A DNA stretch of 42,328 nucleotides. Origin: Verrucomicrobiota bacterium (GTDB lineage Bacteria > Verrucomicrobiota > Verrucomicrobiia > Limisphaerales > JADLHS01). The notes under the pieces were generated by a model. It saw only the letters and a list, made by a program, of their open reading frames with translations. It was not told the DNA's origin and did no database searches. Position 1 is the first letter of the stretch. Every line of letters begins with the position of its first letter. The stretch covers positions 1 to 42,328 of the forward strand of contig JABFSR010000003.1 in the NCBI GenBank assembly GCA_013140495.1, given 5' to 3'. Both the position numbers and the translations under genes were made by a program. Below are positions 36,034 through 42,328 of this stretch, in pieces.

Positions 36034-36114
36034 TTACCAATCAGCTACTAATCAATGCAGATTTAGTATTATCGCAAAATACTAAATTGCAACAAATTAG
36101 TTTTTGATTGGTAT
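36034..36114. promoter_or_regulatory. Nested palindrome upstream of the Fic gene
   Basis: Three inverted pairs share the same centre near 36074: TACCAATCA/TGATTGGTA (36035-36043 and 36105-36113), ACTAAT/ATTAGT (36047-36052 and 36096-36101) and TTAGTAT/ATACTAA (36063-36069 and 36079-36085). The region is very AT-rich and ends about 12 bases before the Fic start codon. It could be an operator, for example for the winged-helix part of the Fic protein, or a hairpin. Function is inferred. Confidence 0.6.
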
Positions 36115-36146
36115 TTGCGCAAAGCAGCACAGGAGCTATGTAAAAA

Positions 36147-36746
36147 CTACGCCCGTCGCTCCCGAATGCTCGCCAGAATATCCGCTACGACCTCCCCCTT
36201 CGGCTTCGCGCCTTGCGGGCCGCCGTGGTGGAGACGCACGCTGACTGCACCCGCTTCCATGTCGCGTCCGCCGATGACCAGCATCGTGTGGACGCGCAAT
36301 TGTTCCGCGTTGGAAATTTTCGCCTTGAACGGCGTCGCGCTGAAATCCGAATCCACGCGCACCATGTTCGCGCGCAGTTCGGCCACGATGGGTTTGGCGT
36401 AGGCGATCAACGCTTCGTCGTCGTTGAGCGTGATGACGCGCACCTGATCCGGCGCGAGCCAGAGCGGGAAGTTGCCCGCGTAATGCTCGATGAGAAAGCC
36501 GATGAACCGCTCATGCGTGCCGAGCGGCGCGCGATGGATGCACAACGGCGTCTTGTTCGAGTTGTCCTTGTCGCGGTAGGTGAGGCCGAACTTGGCGGGC
36601 ACGGCGAAGTCCACCTGGTTGGTGGCGATGGTGAATTCGCGGCCGATGGCGCTCCACACCTGCACGTCAATCTTCGGCCCGTAGAACGCCGCCTCGTTGG
36701 CGACCTCCACGTAGTTGATGCCCGATTCGATCAACACCTGGCGCAA
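36147..36746 (-). pseudogene. thrS 3' remnant A (longest)
   Basis: The minus strand encodes VLIESGINYVEVANEAAFYG through IRERRA and TAG, matching ThrRS residues 491-686 without a frame break. It includes the C-terminal anticodon-binding domain and part of the catalytic domain. Agreement with the full gene is very high and most differences are silent, yet clearly not identical (for example EALIAYAKP, EVVADILASIRERRA). The open frame begins with unrelated residues at 36791. It could be expressed as an anticodon-binding-domain fragment, but no evidence for this is visible. Confidence 0.92.
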
Positions 36747-36764
36747 CGGGTGACAACGGGGTTT

Positions 36765-36832
36765 AACTCGGTCAAAACTTTTCAAATTCAACTCGCGTTA
36801 AAATGTTCCGTGAACTCGGTCAAATATTTCAA
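36765..36832. repeat. Imperfect direct repeat between remnant A and the regulator gene
   Basis: AACTCGGTCAAA followed by an AT-rich TTTCAA occurs at 36765-36784 and again at 36813-36832, overlapping the end of the regulator gene. A weaker partial copy (CAACTCGCGTTAAAA) lies between them. It marks the junction between the restriction cassette and thrS remnant A. Its role is unknown. Confidence 0.55.
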
Positions 36833-37194
36833 GGCGACGCGACAAGGTTCAATTTTACCATCCGGCTGCGAATTGCGCCTTCCTGTCTGTGCAGAGTCGT
36901 TGCGATTTCTCTGACGCTTTTTCCGCTTCGGCAAAGTGCGGAAAGCTGCCCGTCTTCTCCATCACTCCACTTCTCGTAGGCGCGGGGATGGTCATGGCGA
37001 ATTTCCTCCACATCGTAGCTCTTGCCTTCATTTGTCACCTGCGGGGTTTCGAGCGCCTCGGCTGCGGCTTGGAAGATGTCGTGGTAAGTCCACGCAAGGT
37101 CTTGAACGAGGATTTGCTCGTAAGTGTGGCCCTTGGCGATGGCTTGCAAGATAGCGCGGGATTTTTCGCTCAGTGCCATATCAGTGAAGCTCAC
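36829..37194 (-). CDS. DUF433-like / SANT-type DNA-binding protein
   Basis: This 121-residue protein has two parts. Residues ~8-50 (SEKSRAILQAIAKGHTYEQI, then DIFQAAAEAL) resemble DUF433-type antitoxin helices. Residues ~73-118 (YEKWSDGEDGQLSALCRSGK, REIATTLHRQEGAIRSRMVK) resemble a SANT/Myb-like helix-turn-helix. It follows the methyltransferase gene by 31 bases on the same strand and ends just before remnant A. A role as a controller of the restriction cassette is plausible but inferred; it might instead be an independent antitoxin. Confidence 0.6.
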   Translation of the reverse strand: MSFTDMALSEKSRAILQAIAKGHTYEQILVQDLAWTYHDIFQAAAEALETPQVTNEGKSYDVEEIRHDHPRAYEKWSDGEDGQLSALCRSGKSVREIATTLHRQEGAIRSRMVKLNLVASP

Positions 37195-37225
37195 GTCGAG
37201 GCAGGCTTGATGTCGTGTTTTTGGT

Positions 37226-38365
37226 TCACGGCTTTTCGATCAAGAACAGGAATTCCCTGTTCGGCAATTCTGCTTCGGCAATCCACTCGTTCGTCCAACG
37301 CATTCCGGCCATGACGTTTTTCCGGTAATCCACCTCAAGAACCTCAAGAACCTGCCCGACTGACGAAATCACTTCATTCAACTCCTCAGCAGTCGCGCGA
37401 CCGCCCGAACTGTAGGAAAGGATGATGTGCCGCGCTTGTGTAGCTTTCAAAAGCCGCTCAATCGCCTCGACGGCGATAAAGCGTCCAGTATCACTTTTCC
37501 GAAATTCCTCAAATGGTGAGCATGTCACTTTGTCCGATGTGTCCGCTCGCCGCTTCGCTTTGCCAAAGATCGCAGGTGTATCGTTCAGGCAGACGGTCGT
37601 CCAAAGATGGTAATAGGCGGAGTAGCGCACCCTAGAAGGAGGCATCTTCTCGTTGTTCGAACCGTAAGGCGGGTCGAAATAGGCGAGGTCTGCCTCCACA
37701 CGGGGCAGCAGATCGAAAATATCGCCACGGTGGACAGAATGAGTTTGCAGTCGTGGCAGAAGACTTGGCACTTGCAGATGGAGTTTGTTGTAGGAGCGAG
37801 GAGACCAGTCGTTCAGGTATGATGCAAAGTGACCGAGCGTGCTTTCCACTTCGTCCAGCGCGAGAATCAGGCTGGTCAACAAAACTGACCTCTCGACATC
37901 TGACAGCGTGAGTCTGTCAATTTCCTTTCGAATTGAATCCAGCCGCCTCGTGTTGTGTTTCTGCCAAGGCTTTTTGAGACCATCTTCGCTGACGGAGCAG
38001 CCGCTGTTTGGTTCGCCACCGTAGTGCTCAGTGAACCATCCGTCTCGTCCAGGCAGGGAGTTGAGATGGTCAATTAACGGTTGGTAGTGTTCGGCAGAAT
38101 GTTCGTTGAGCAAATAGCATTTCCCGAAAACCTCCGACCACGCCGAGAGATCGTTCGCAATCACCCGATGACCGGATTGAGCCAGTGCCTGGGTTACGCG
38201 CGTCGTGCCAGAGAAGCCGTCAAGCACGGTGTGCGGCTTGACTTTTTGAACGAGCTGCAAAATGTAGGGGAGCAGTTTGAGCTTTGAGCCAGCGTATTTG
38301 ATACCCTCCGTCTGTGGTGCATCCACGACGAGGTTCGCAAACAAATTTAGGGTCTGCGTGCTCAT
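37226..38365 (-). CDS. N6-adenine DNA methyltransferase (D12 class)
   Basis: This 379-residue protein has the motif order of D12-class adenine methyltransferases: KYAGSK (about 23-28), the S-adenosylmethionine loop VLDGFSGTTRV (about 47-57) and the catalytic DPPY (231-234, DLAYFDPPYG). It would methylate adenine in a specific site and protect DNA from the partner nuclease. The start at 38365 overlaps the stop of the upstream nuclease gene (ATGA), showing an operon. The length is longer than Dam, leaving room for a recognition domain. The recognition site cannot be read from sequence. Confidence 0.88.
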   Translation of the reverse strand: MSTQTLNLFANLVVDAPQTEGIKYAGSKLKLLPYILQLVQKVKPHTVLDGFSGTTRVTQALAQSGHRVIANDLSAWSEVFGKCYLLNEHSAEHYQPLIDHLNSLPGRDGWFTEHYGGEPNSGCSVSEDGLKKPWQKHNTRRLDSIRKEIDRLTLSDVERSVLLTSLILALDEVESTLGHFASYLNDWSPRSYNKLHLQVPSLLPRLQTHSVHRGDIFDLLPRVEADLAYFDPPYGSNNEKMPPSRVRYSAYYHLWTTVCLNDTPAIFGKAKRRADTSDKVTCSPFEEFRKSDTGRFIAVEAIERLLKATQARHIILSYSSGGRATAEELNEVISSVGQVLEVLEVDYRKNVMAGMRWTNEWIAEAELPNREFLFLIEKP

Positions 38366-39198
38366 GTCAACTTCGACTGCTTTTTCTGTTCCTCGATGTC
38401 TTCCTTGAGCTTCACGAGCGCCGCTTCGTGCCCCTTGCTTGTCGAGAGGAGAGCATGAGAAAAGACTTTCACCAGCACATGATTGTGCGAGTAACCAATC
38501 CAACCTTCGGTAATGGAATCGAAATGTCTCCGACCGTTTTTCGTATGCGTCCACAGCCCGCGTTGCAGTGCATTCGCATCAGCACCGCCATATCTGACTT
38601 CGCAAACATAGCCACCGGCATCATCGTAAAAGCGATAAACAGGGTGTTTGCGACCCTTGCCCTTTTTCTCGAGGACTATCCGGGTAACACATTTCATCGC
38701 TTCTGAAAAATCGAAGACGAGAATGTTGCACTGTTTTTTCTTCTCGTCGTAGATCAGTGGCAGAACGTTAATGTCGCTGAAGTCGGCAAATGCCGGGTCT
38801 TTGAGAATCAGCGAAATGCCAGCCTTGCCCTCAATCAACTCCCCAGCGGCCTTCAATTTTGAAAACATCCGCGAGTTCTTGTCCGTGGACAACTGTAGTG
38901 GGCCGTTTCCAAATGCTTTTAGACTAACCGGAATCTCTGTCTTCGTAATCTCGTTCGTGATCGTGATGTCCTGTTCTTTTGTCTTGGCTCGATAGAGGTC
39001 TTTACCCACATGCAAAGACTTGAAGTCATACATGAATTGGTTGATGAACTCCGCAATCGCGATTTCAGCCAGATCGCCGTGCGTTTTGTTCCCGATCAGT
39101 CGCATCGTGAAGATGTTGCTCAACGTCGTCGTGATAAGATGCGGATTCTTGCTGATGAGCAATTTCAACCGTCTCGTGAAATCTTTATAGGGCGACAT
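38362..39198 (-). CDS. Predicted type II restriction endonuclease
   Basis: This 278-residue protein has no close family I can name. Three residues fit a PD-(D/E)XK nuclease core: E45 (GDLAEIAIAE), D77 (KEQDITI) and K94 (PVSLKAFG), followed by GNGPLQLSTDKN. Position and the stop/start overlap with an adenine methyltransferase make a restriction enzyme the best explanation. The gene is AT-rich compared with thrS. It starts 72 bases after the thrS stop, so this cassette is the layer nearest the intact gene. Confidence 0.72.
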   Translation of the reverse strand: MSPYKDFTRRLKLLISKNPHLITTTLSNIFTMRLIGNKTHGDLAEIAIAEFINQFMYDFKSLHVGKDLYRAKTKEQDITITNEITKTEIPVSLKAFGNGPLQLSTDKNSRMFSKLKAAGELIEGKAGISLILKDPAFADFSDINVLPLIYDEKKKQCNILVFDFSEAMKCVTRIVLEKKGKGRKHPVYRFYDDAGGYVCEVRYGGADANALQRGLWTHTKNGRRHFDSITEGWIGYSHNHVLVKVFSHALLSTSKGHEAALVKLKEDIEEQKKQSKLT

Positions 39199-39270
39199 AG
39201 CGATGATTTTGCGCGATTCACGCCTTCGCGTAAAGCTCGCTGCCTTTCTCGGCGAATTCGCGGGACTTTT

Positions 39271-41331
39271 TCACGCCCTCCGCTCTTTGATCCCCGCCAA
39301 AATATCCGCCACGACCTCCGCCTTCGGCTTCGCGCCTTGCGGGCCGCCGTGGTGGAGACGCACGCTCACCGCGCCGGCTTCCATGTCGCGACCGCCGATG
39401 ACCAGCATCGTGTGGACGCGCAATTGTTCCGCGTTGGAAATCTTCGCCTTGAACGGGGTGGCGCTGAAATCCGCATCCACGCGCACCATGTTCGCGCGCA
39501 GTTCGGCCACGATGGGCTTGGCGTAATTGATCAACGCTTCGTCGTCGTTGAGCGTGATGACGCGCACCTGGTCCGGCGCGAGCCAGAGCGGGAAATTGCC
39601 CGCGTAATGCTCGATGAGGAAGCCGATGAACCGCTCATGCGTGCCGAGCGGCGCGCGATGGATGCACAACGGCGTCTTGTTCGAGTTGTCCTTGTCGCGG
39701 TAGGTCAGGCCGAACTTGGCGGGCACGGCGAAGTCCACCTGATTGGTGGCGATGGTGAATTCGCGGCCGATGGCGCTCCACACCTGCACGTCAATCTTCG
39801 GTCCGTAGAACGCCGCCTCGTTGGCGACCTCCACGTAGTTGATGCCCGATTCGATCAACACCTTGCGCACCATGTCCTCGGTCTTCTTCCACAACTCCGG
39901 TTCGTTGACGTATTTCTTGCCGAGCCCTTCCGCCGCGTGCGTGCTGAAGCGCATCTGATATTTTTCGAGGCCGAAGATTTTGAAATACTTCAGATACATG
40001 TCGTTCACGGCGCGGAACTCGTCGGCGAACTGCTCCTCGGTGCAATAGATGTGGGCATCGTTCATGTTGAGCGAACGCACGCGCATGAGACCGAACAACT
40101 CGCCGCTCTGCTCGTAGCGATAGCAAGTGCCGTATTCCGCGAGACGCAACGGCAAGTCGCGATAACTGTGTGGTTCAGCCGCAAAGATGCGGTGATGATG
40201 CGGACAGTTCATGGCTTTGAGGTAGTAGCGCTCGGGCGTTAAGCCTTCCGCCTTCCTCAATTCTTCAATTTCCTTTTTCAGCCTGTGTTGCTGCTGCATG
40301 AAATCTTGGCCTTTGAAGAATTCTTCTTTTGAATCTCCCTTCGCAACGACTTCGGCAAAACGCTGTTCAGCCTGACTCGACTGCTCCTCAAGTTTTTTGA
40401 TTTTGTCAGACGCCTCGCGCTCCTGAAGTTCAATCGGCGGAAACATCGAGTCCGCGTAATACGGCAAGTGCCCGGACGTTTGATACATTTTCTCCCGCGC
40501 CAGATGCGGCGTGCGGACGCGGACGTAGCCGGCGGCGAATTCGGTTTCCTTGGCCAGCTTCTCCAGTTCCTCGACGAGCACCGTGCCCTTGGGCAGCCAC
40601 AGCGGCATGCCCGGCCCGACAAATTCCGTGTCGATCGCGAACAGCCCCATCTCCGCACCGATCTTGCGATGGTCGCGGCGCTTCGCCTCCTCGAGCATCT
40701 TGAAATATTCGTCGAGCGCGGTCTTGTTCTTGAACGCCGTGCCGTAGATGCGCTGGAGCTGCGGGCCGCGTTCGTCGCCCTTGTAGTAGGCGGCGGCCAC
40801 GCTGGTGAGCTTGAACGCGCCGATGTTGCCCGTGCGCATCACGTGCGGCCCGGCGCACAGGTCAATGAAATCGCCGTTCTTGAAATAGGAAATCGGCTCG
40901 CCCTCGGGAATGGCTTCCAGGTTGCCGATCTTGAACTTGCTCACGTTGCCCGGTCGCTCGGCCAATCCACCGAGACGTCCGCTCTCCGAGTCCTTCATCG
41001 CCTGTTCGCGCGTGACGACGATTTTCTCGAAGACGTTGTTCGCCTTGATCTCCTTCTTCATCTCGGCCTCAATCTTCTCGAAATCCTCCGGCGAGATGCG
41101 GTGCTTGAGATCAACGTCGTAATAGAACCCGTTTTCGACCGGCGGTCCGGCGGCGAATTGAGCGTCCGGCCACAGGCGCAGAATAGCCGTAGCCATGACG
41201 TGGGCGCAGGAGTGGCGGATGCGCTCTAACTCAGTCATCTTCGCGCGGTCATCGAGCGTCTTGCGCTCGGGGTTCGCGGCGGTTGGCTGGGCGGGCAGTT
41301 GGTTTGGTTGCTGTTCGTTTTCTTCGGCCAT
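39271..41331 (-). CDS. thrS: Threonyl-tRNA synthetase
   Basis: This 686-residue cytosolic enzyme charges tRNA-Thr. The editing domain has H40/H44 (HSCAH) and C159/H163 (DLCAGPH). The class II catalytic domain has the zinc Cys C376 (KAMNCPHHH) and the CYRYEQSGE motif, followed by the C-terminal anticodon-binding domain (about 575-686). Two oddities are visible. The usual N-terminal TGS domain is absent; only a short Gln/Pro-rich stretch precedes the editing domain. An extra coiled-coil-like block (about 301-366, rich in Glu/Lys/Gln) lies before motif 2. The 3' end is present in five further partial copies downstream. A Thr-codon leader precedes it. Confidence 0.97.
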   Translation of the reverse strand: MAEENEQQPNQLPAQPTAANPERKTLDDRAKMTELERIRHSCAHVMATAILRLWPDAQFAAGPPVENGFYYDVDLKHRISPEDFEKIEAEMKKEIKANNVFEKIVVTREQAMKDSESGRLGGLAERPGNVSKFKIGNLEAIPEGEPISYFKNGDFIDLCAGPHVMRTGNIGAFKLTSVAAAYYKGDERGPQLQRIYGTAFKNKTALDEYFKMLEEAKRRDHRKIGAEMGLFAIDTEFVGPGMPLWLPKGTVLVEELEKLAKETEFAAGYVRVRTPHLAREKMYQTSGHLPYYADSMFPPIELQEREASDKIKKLEEQSSQAEQRFAEVVAKGDSKEEFFKGQDFMQQQHRLKKEIEELRKAEGLTPERYYLKAMNCPHHHRIFAAEPHSYRDLPLRLAEYGTCYRYEQSGELFGLMRVRSLNMNDAHIYCTEEQFADEFRAVNDMYLKYFKIFGLEKYQMRFSTHAAEGLGKKYVNEPELWKKTEDMVRKVLIESGINYVEVANEAAFYGPKIDVQVWSAIGREFTIATNQVDFAVPAKFGLTYRDKDNSNKTPLCIHRAPLGTHERFIGFLIEHYAGNFPLWLAPDQVRVITLNDDEALINYAKPIVAELRANMVRVDADFSATPFKAKISNAEQLRVHTMLVIGGRDMEAGAVSVRLHHGGPQGAKPKAEVVADILAGIKERRA

Positions 41332-41357
41332 AAAATTTAGACACTAATTTCACGAAT

Positions 41358-41429
41358 CGACACGAATTCAGAAAATGCAGCGGGAGACAAGCGCTCATTG
41401 ATTCGTGCAAATTCGTATAATTCGTGTCG
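41358..41429. repeat. Inverted repeat of ATTCGTG units in the thrS 5' region
   Basis: CGACACGAATT at 41358-41368 is the exact reverse complement of 41419-41429. Additional ATTCGTG units lie at 41400-41420. The transcript between the attenuator and the thrS start could fold here. The units look like a dispersed short repeat rather than a family-specific regulatory element. Confidence 0.6.
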
Positions 41430-41435
41430 CATAAA

Positions 41436-41474
41436 CAAAAACGCCCCGGACGATTCGTCAGAGGCGTGGGCGTT
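41436..41474 (-). terminator. Probable attenuator hairpin in the thrS leader
   Basis: On the minus strand AACGCCC pairs with GGGCGTT (7 base pairs, 41468-41474 with 41440-41446) and is followed at once by a T run (TTTTTGTTT). The loop holds a smaller GACG/CGTC pairing. It lies about 105 bases before the thrS start and just after the Thr-rich leader ORF, so termination here would prevent thrS transcription. Confidence 0.65.
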
Positions 41475-41497
41475 CATCTCGTTGGTCAGGATAAACG

Positions 41498-41527
41498 CTA
41501 AATCGTAGTTGTAGTCGCGTGGTTCAC
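41498..41527 (-). CDS. Thr-rich leader peptide of thrS
   Basis: The minus strand reads GTG AAC CAC GCG ACT ACA ACT ACG ATT TAG, a nine-residue peptide MNHATTTTI with four consecutive threonine codons. It ends 24 bases before the attenuator hairpin. Ribosome stalling when charged tRNA-Thr is scarce would be the sensor, as in classical amino-acid operon attenuation. A GCGTT just after the stop can pair with AACGC of the terminator's first arm, a possible antiterminator. The start is uncertain: the GTG has only a weak ribosome-binding site, and an in-frame TTG at 41575 would give 25 residues. Confidence 0.6.
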   Translation of the reverse strand: MNHATTTTI

Positions 41528-41633
41528 GTCGGTTCTTACGTGCGGGACGGTAGCGGGGTGCAGGGGTCTTGGCAAACCGATTCTAGGCTTCCCGGAACAT
41601 CCCAAGACGTCCAGTTGTGCGTGCGTGAGTTAA

Positions 41634-42328
41634 CTACCGCTTTTGCAGCCGGACACTGCCGCCGCTGGTGTGGGCGGTGATGAGCGGGCCGCCGCCGTTT
41701 ACTTTGCCGCGAAGTTCATTTTTCTTTTGTTCGCCCTGGACCCCGGTGGCGACCGGGAAATCAGTTGCGACCTGGCCAGCACTCGTGCGGAGATCCACGT
41801 CCACGGCGGGTTTCTCGCCCAGAACGACCGTGATGCCTCCGCCGGAGGACTTGAAGGAACAATCCCCGGTGGGTTGTTCGAGCAACTCTGCGTTGATGCT
41901 GCCACCGGCAGTTGCCGCTTCCATCGAGCCTTTGATGCCTGCAACGTCAATGCTGCCACCCGAGGATTTTACAACAGACTTTCCGGTGAGTTTGTCGGCG
42001 CGAATCGCTCCGCCCGAAGTTTTTGCGGTAACGTCGCCTTCAATCTCTTTCAGGTTGAGGCTGCCGCCGGAAGTGCTGATCCCCACCCGGCCTTTGCAAC
42101 CGGTGACGGTAATGCTTCCGCCGCTGGTGTGACCGGACAACGGCCCTTCAATGTTGGCGAAATTCAGGCTTCCGCCGGAACTCTGGGCCTGCACCTTGCC
42201 GTTTACTCCGGCCACTTTGACGCTGCTACCCGCAGTCTTGAGGTCCACGTCGAATTTGCGGGGAACTGTGACGAGAAATTTCACCGGCAACTCCGGGGAA
42301 CGACCAAACCAACCCGATGAATTCGCGC
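41634..42328 (-). CDS. DUF4097 putative adhesin-like repeat protein (runs off right edge)
   Basis: The frame is open to the right edge, so the N-terminus is missing; about 231 residues are seen. They form a chain of beta-turn repeats with the recurring SSGGSI / TSGGSL pattern (for example HTSGGSITVTGCKGRVGIST). This is typical of DUF4097 beta-helix proteins, which are usually exported or membrane-attached and of unknown function. It ends with HTSGGSVRLQKR. The stop at 41634 lies about 107 bases before the thrS leader ORF on the same strand. Confidence 0.85.
   Translation of the reverse strand, partial: ANSSGWFGRSPELPVKFLVTVPRKFDVDLKTAGSSVKVAGVNGKVQAQSSGGSLNFANIEGPLSGHTSGGSITVTGCKGRVGISTSGGSLNLKEIEGDVTAKTSGGAIRADKLTGKSVVKSSGGSIDVAGIKGSMEAATAGGSINAELLEQPTGDCSFKSSGGGITVVLGEKPAVDVDLRTSAGQVATDFPVATGVQGEQKKNELRGKVNGGGPLITAHTSGGSVRLQKR

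Noticed and set aside
36147..36791. Remnant A as a functional second threonyl-tRNA synthetase
   Set aside because: Only the last 196 residues are present; the editing domain, zinc Cys and most of the catalytic core are missing.
39010..40242. Long plus-strand open frame opposite thrS (and similar ones at 34352-35038 and 36213-36914)
   Set aside because: These are antisense frames of thrS and its remnants; they resemble one another only because the thrS sequence is repeated. Their residues (Arg/His/Asp-rich) match the usual pattern of antisense frames in GC-rich genes.
41401..41574. Open frame through the thrS leader (DYNYDLAFILTNEMNAHASD) as a real gene
   Set aside because: It has no convincing start or family, crosses the terminator hairpin, and is better explained as non-coding leader.

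Overview
The window looks like a chromosomal segment of a free-living, GC-rich Gram-negative bacterium. I infer Verrucomicrobiota, probably close to the Pedosphaera/Limisphaerales group. The inference rests on a PEP-CTERM secreted protein, an esterase/SMP-30 fusion, the ATP-grasp/alpha-E/transglutaminase cluster, and abundant short palindromic repeats. No marker gene settles the taxonomy. I saw no rRNA, tRNA, CRISPR array, integrase or transposase.

Left part (1-9.8 kb, + strand): the 3' end of an alpha-E protein, a phosphofructokinase, a giant transglutaminase/DUF2126 protein, a small AT-richer hypothetical gene, a circularly permuted ATP-grasp/alpha-E fusion, and two further transglutaminase-like genes. 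The first of these two carries an apparent frameshift. Together they resemble the predicted amidoligase (peptide-tagging) systems. lysC follows at 9.9-11.1 kb.

Middle part (11-29 kb): a PEP-CTERM protein; a membrane/zinc-ribbon neighbourhood (zinc-ribbon membrane protein, SPFH protein, TFIIB-type zinc-ribbon protein) interrupted by an XRE-regulator cassette; moeB with a C-terminal rhodanese domain, followed by a HEPN-like gene, a RelE-type toxin-antitoxin pair and two short moeB remnants; an old yellow enzyme; a SUI1 factor; a SWIM/SNF2 helicase with a palindromic element inserted in frame; a rhodanese/MauE pair; an MFS transporter; and an esterase/SMP-30 protein.

Right part (29.4-41.6 kb): the most unusual region. 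A full threonyl-tRNA synthetase gene (39271-41331, - strand) is followed by five more pieces of its own 3' end, all in the same orientation, with different cargo between them. In the direction of thrS transcription the order is: thrS, [restriction enzyme, methyltransferase, DNA-binding regulator], remnant A, [Fic], remnant B, [katG, inverted], remnant C, [GH53 galactanase], remnant D, [GNAT], remnant E, then a small membrane protein. The remnants get shorter with distance from thrS, and the two farthest are the most diverged. Cargo stop codons tend to sit directly against the broken 5' end of the next remnant. The same signature, cargo joined to a partial copy of the neighbouring conserved gene, is seen at moeB and at the zinc-ribbon gene. 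I read this as serial gene capture anchored on conserved genes, perhaps by homology-facilitated illegitimate recombination or by accretion of integrating elements with no visible recombinase. It is my leading candidate for an undescribed phenomenon.

thrS also has a probable attenuator. A tiny leader ORF with four consecutive Thr codons precedes a hairpin followed by a T run. The window ends inside a DUF4097 repeat protein.
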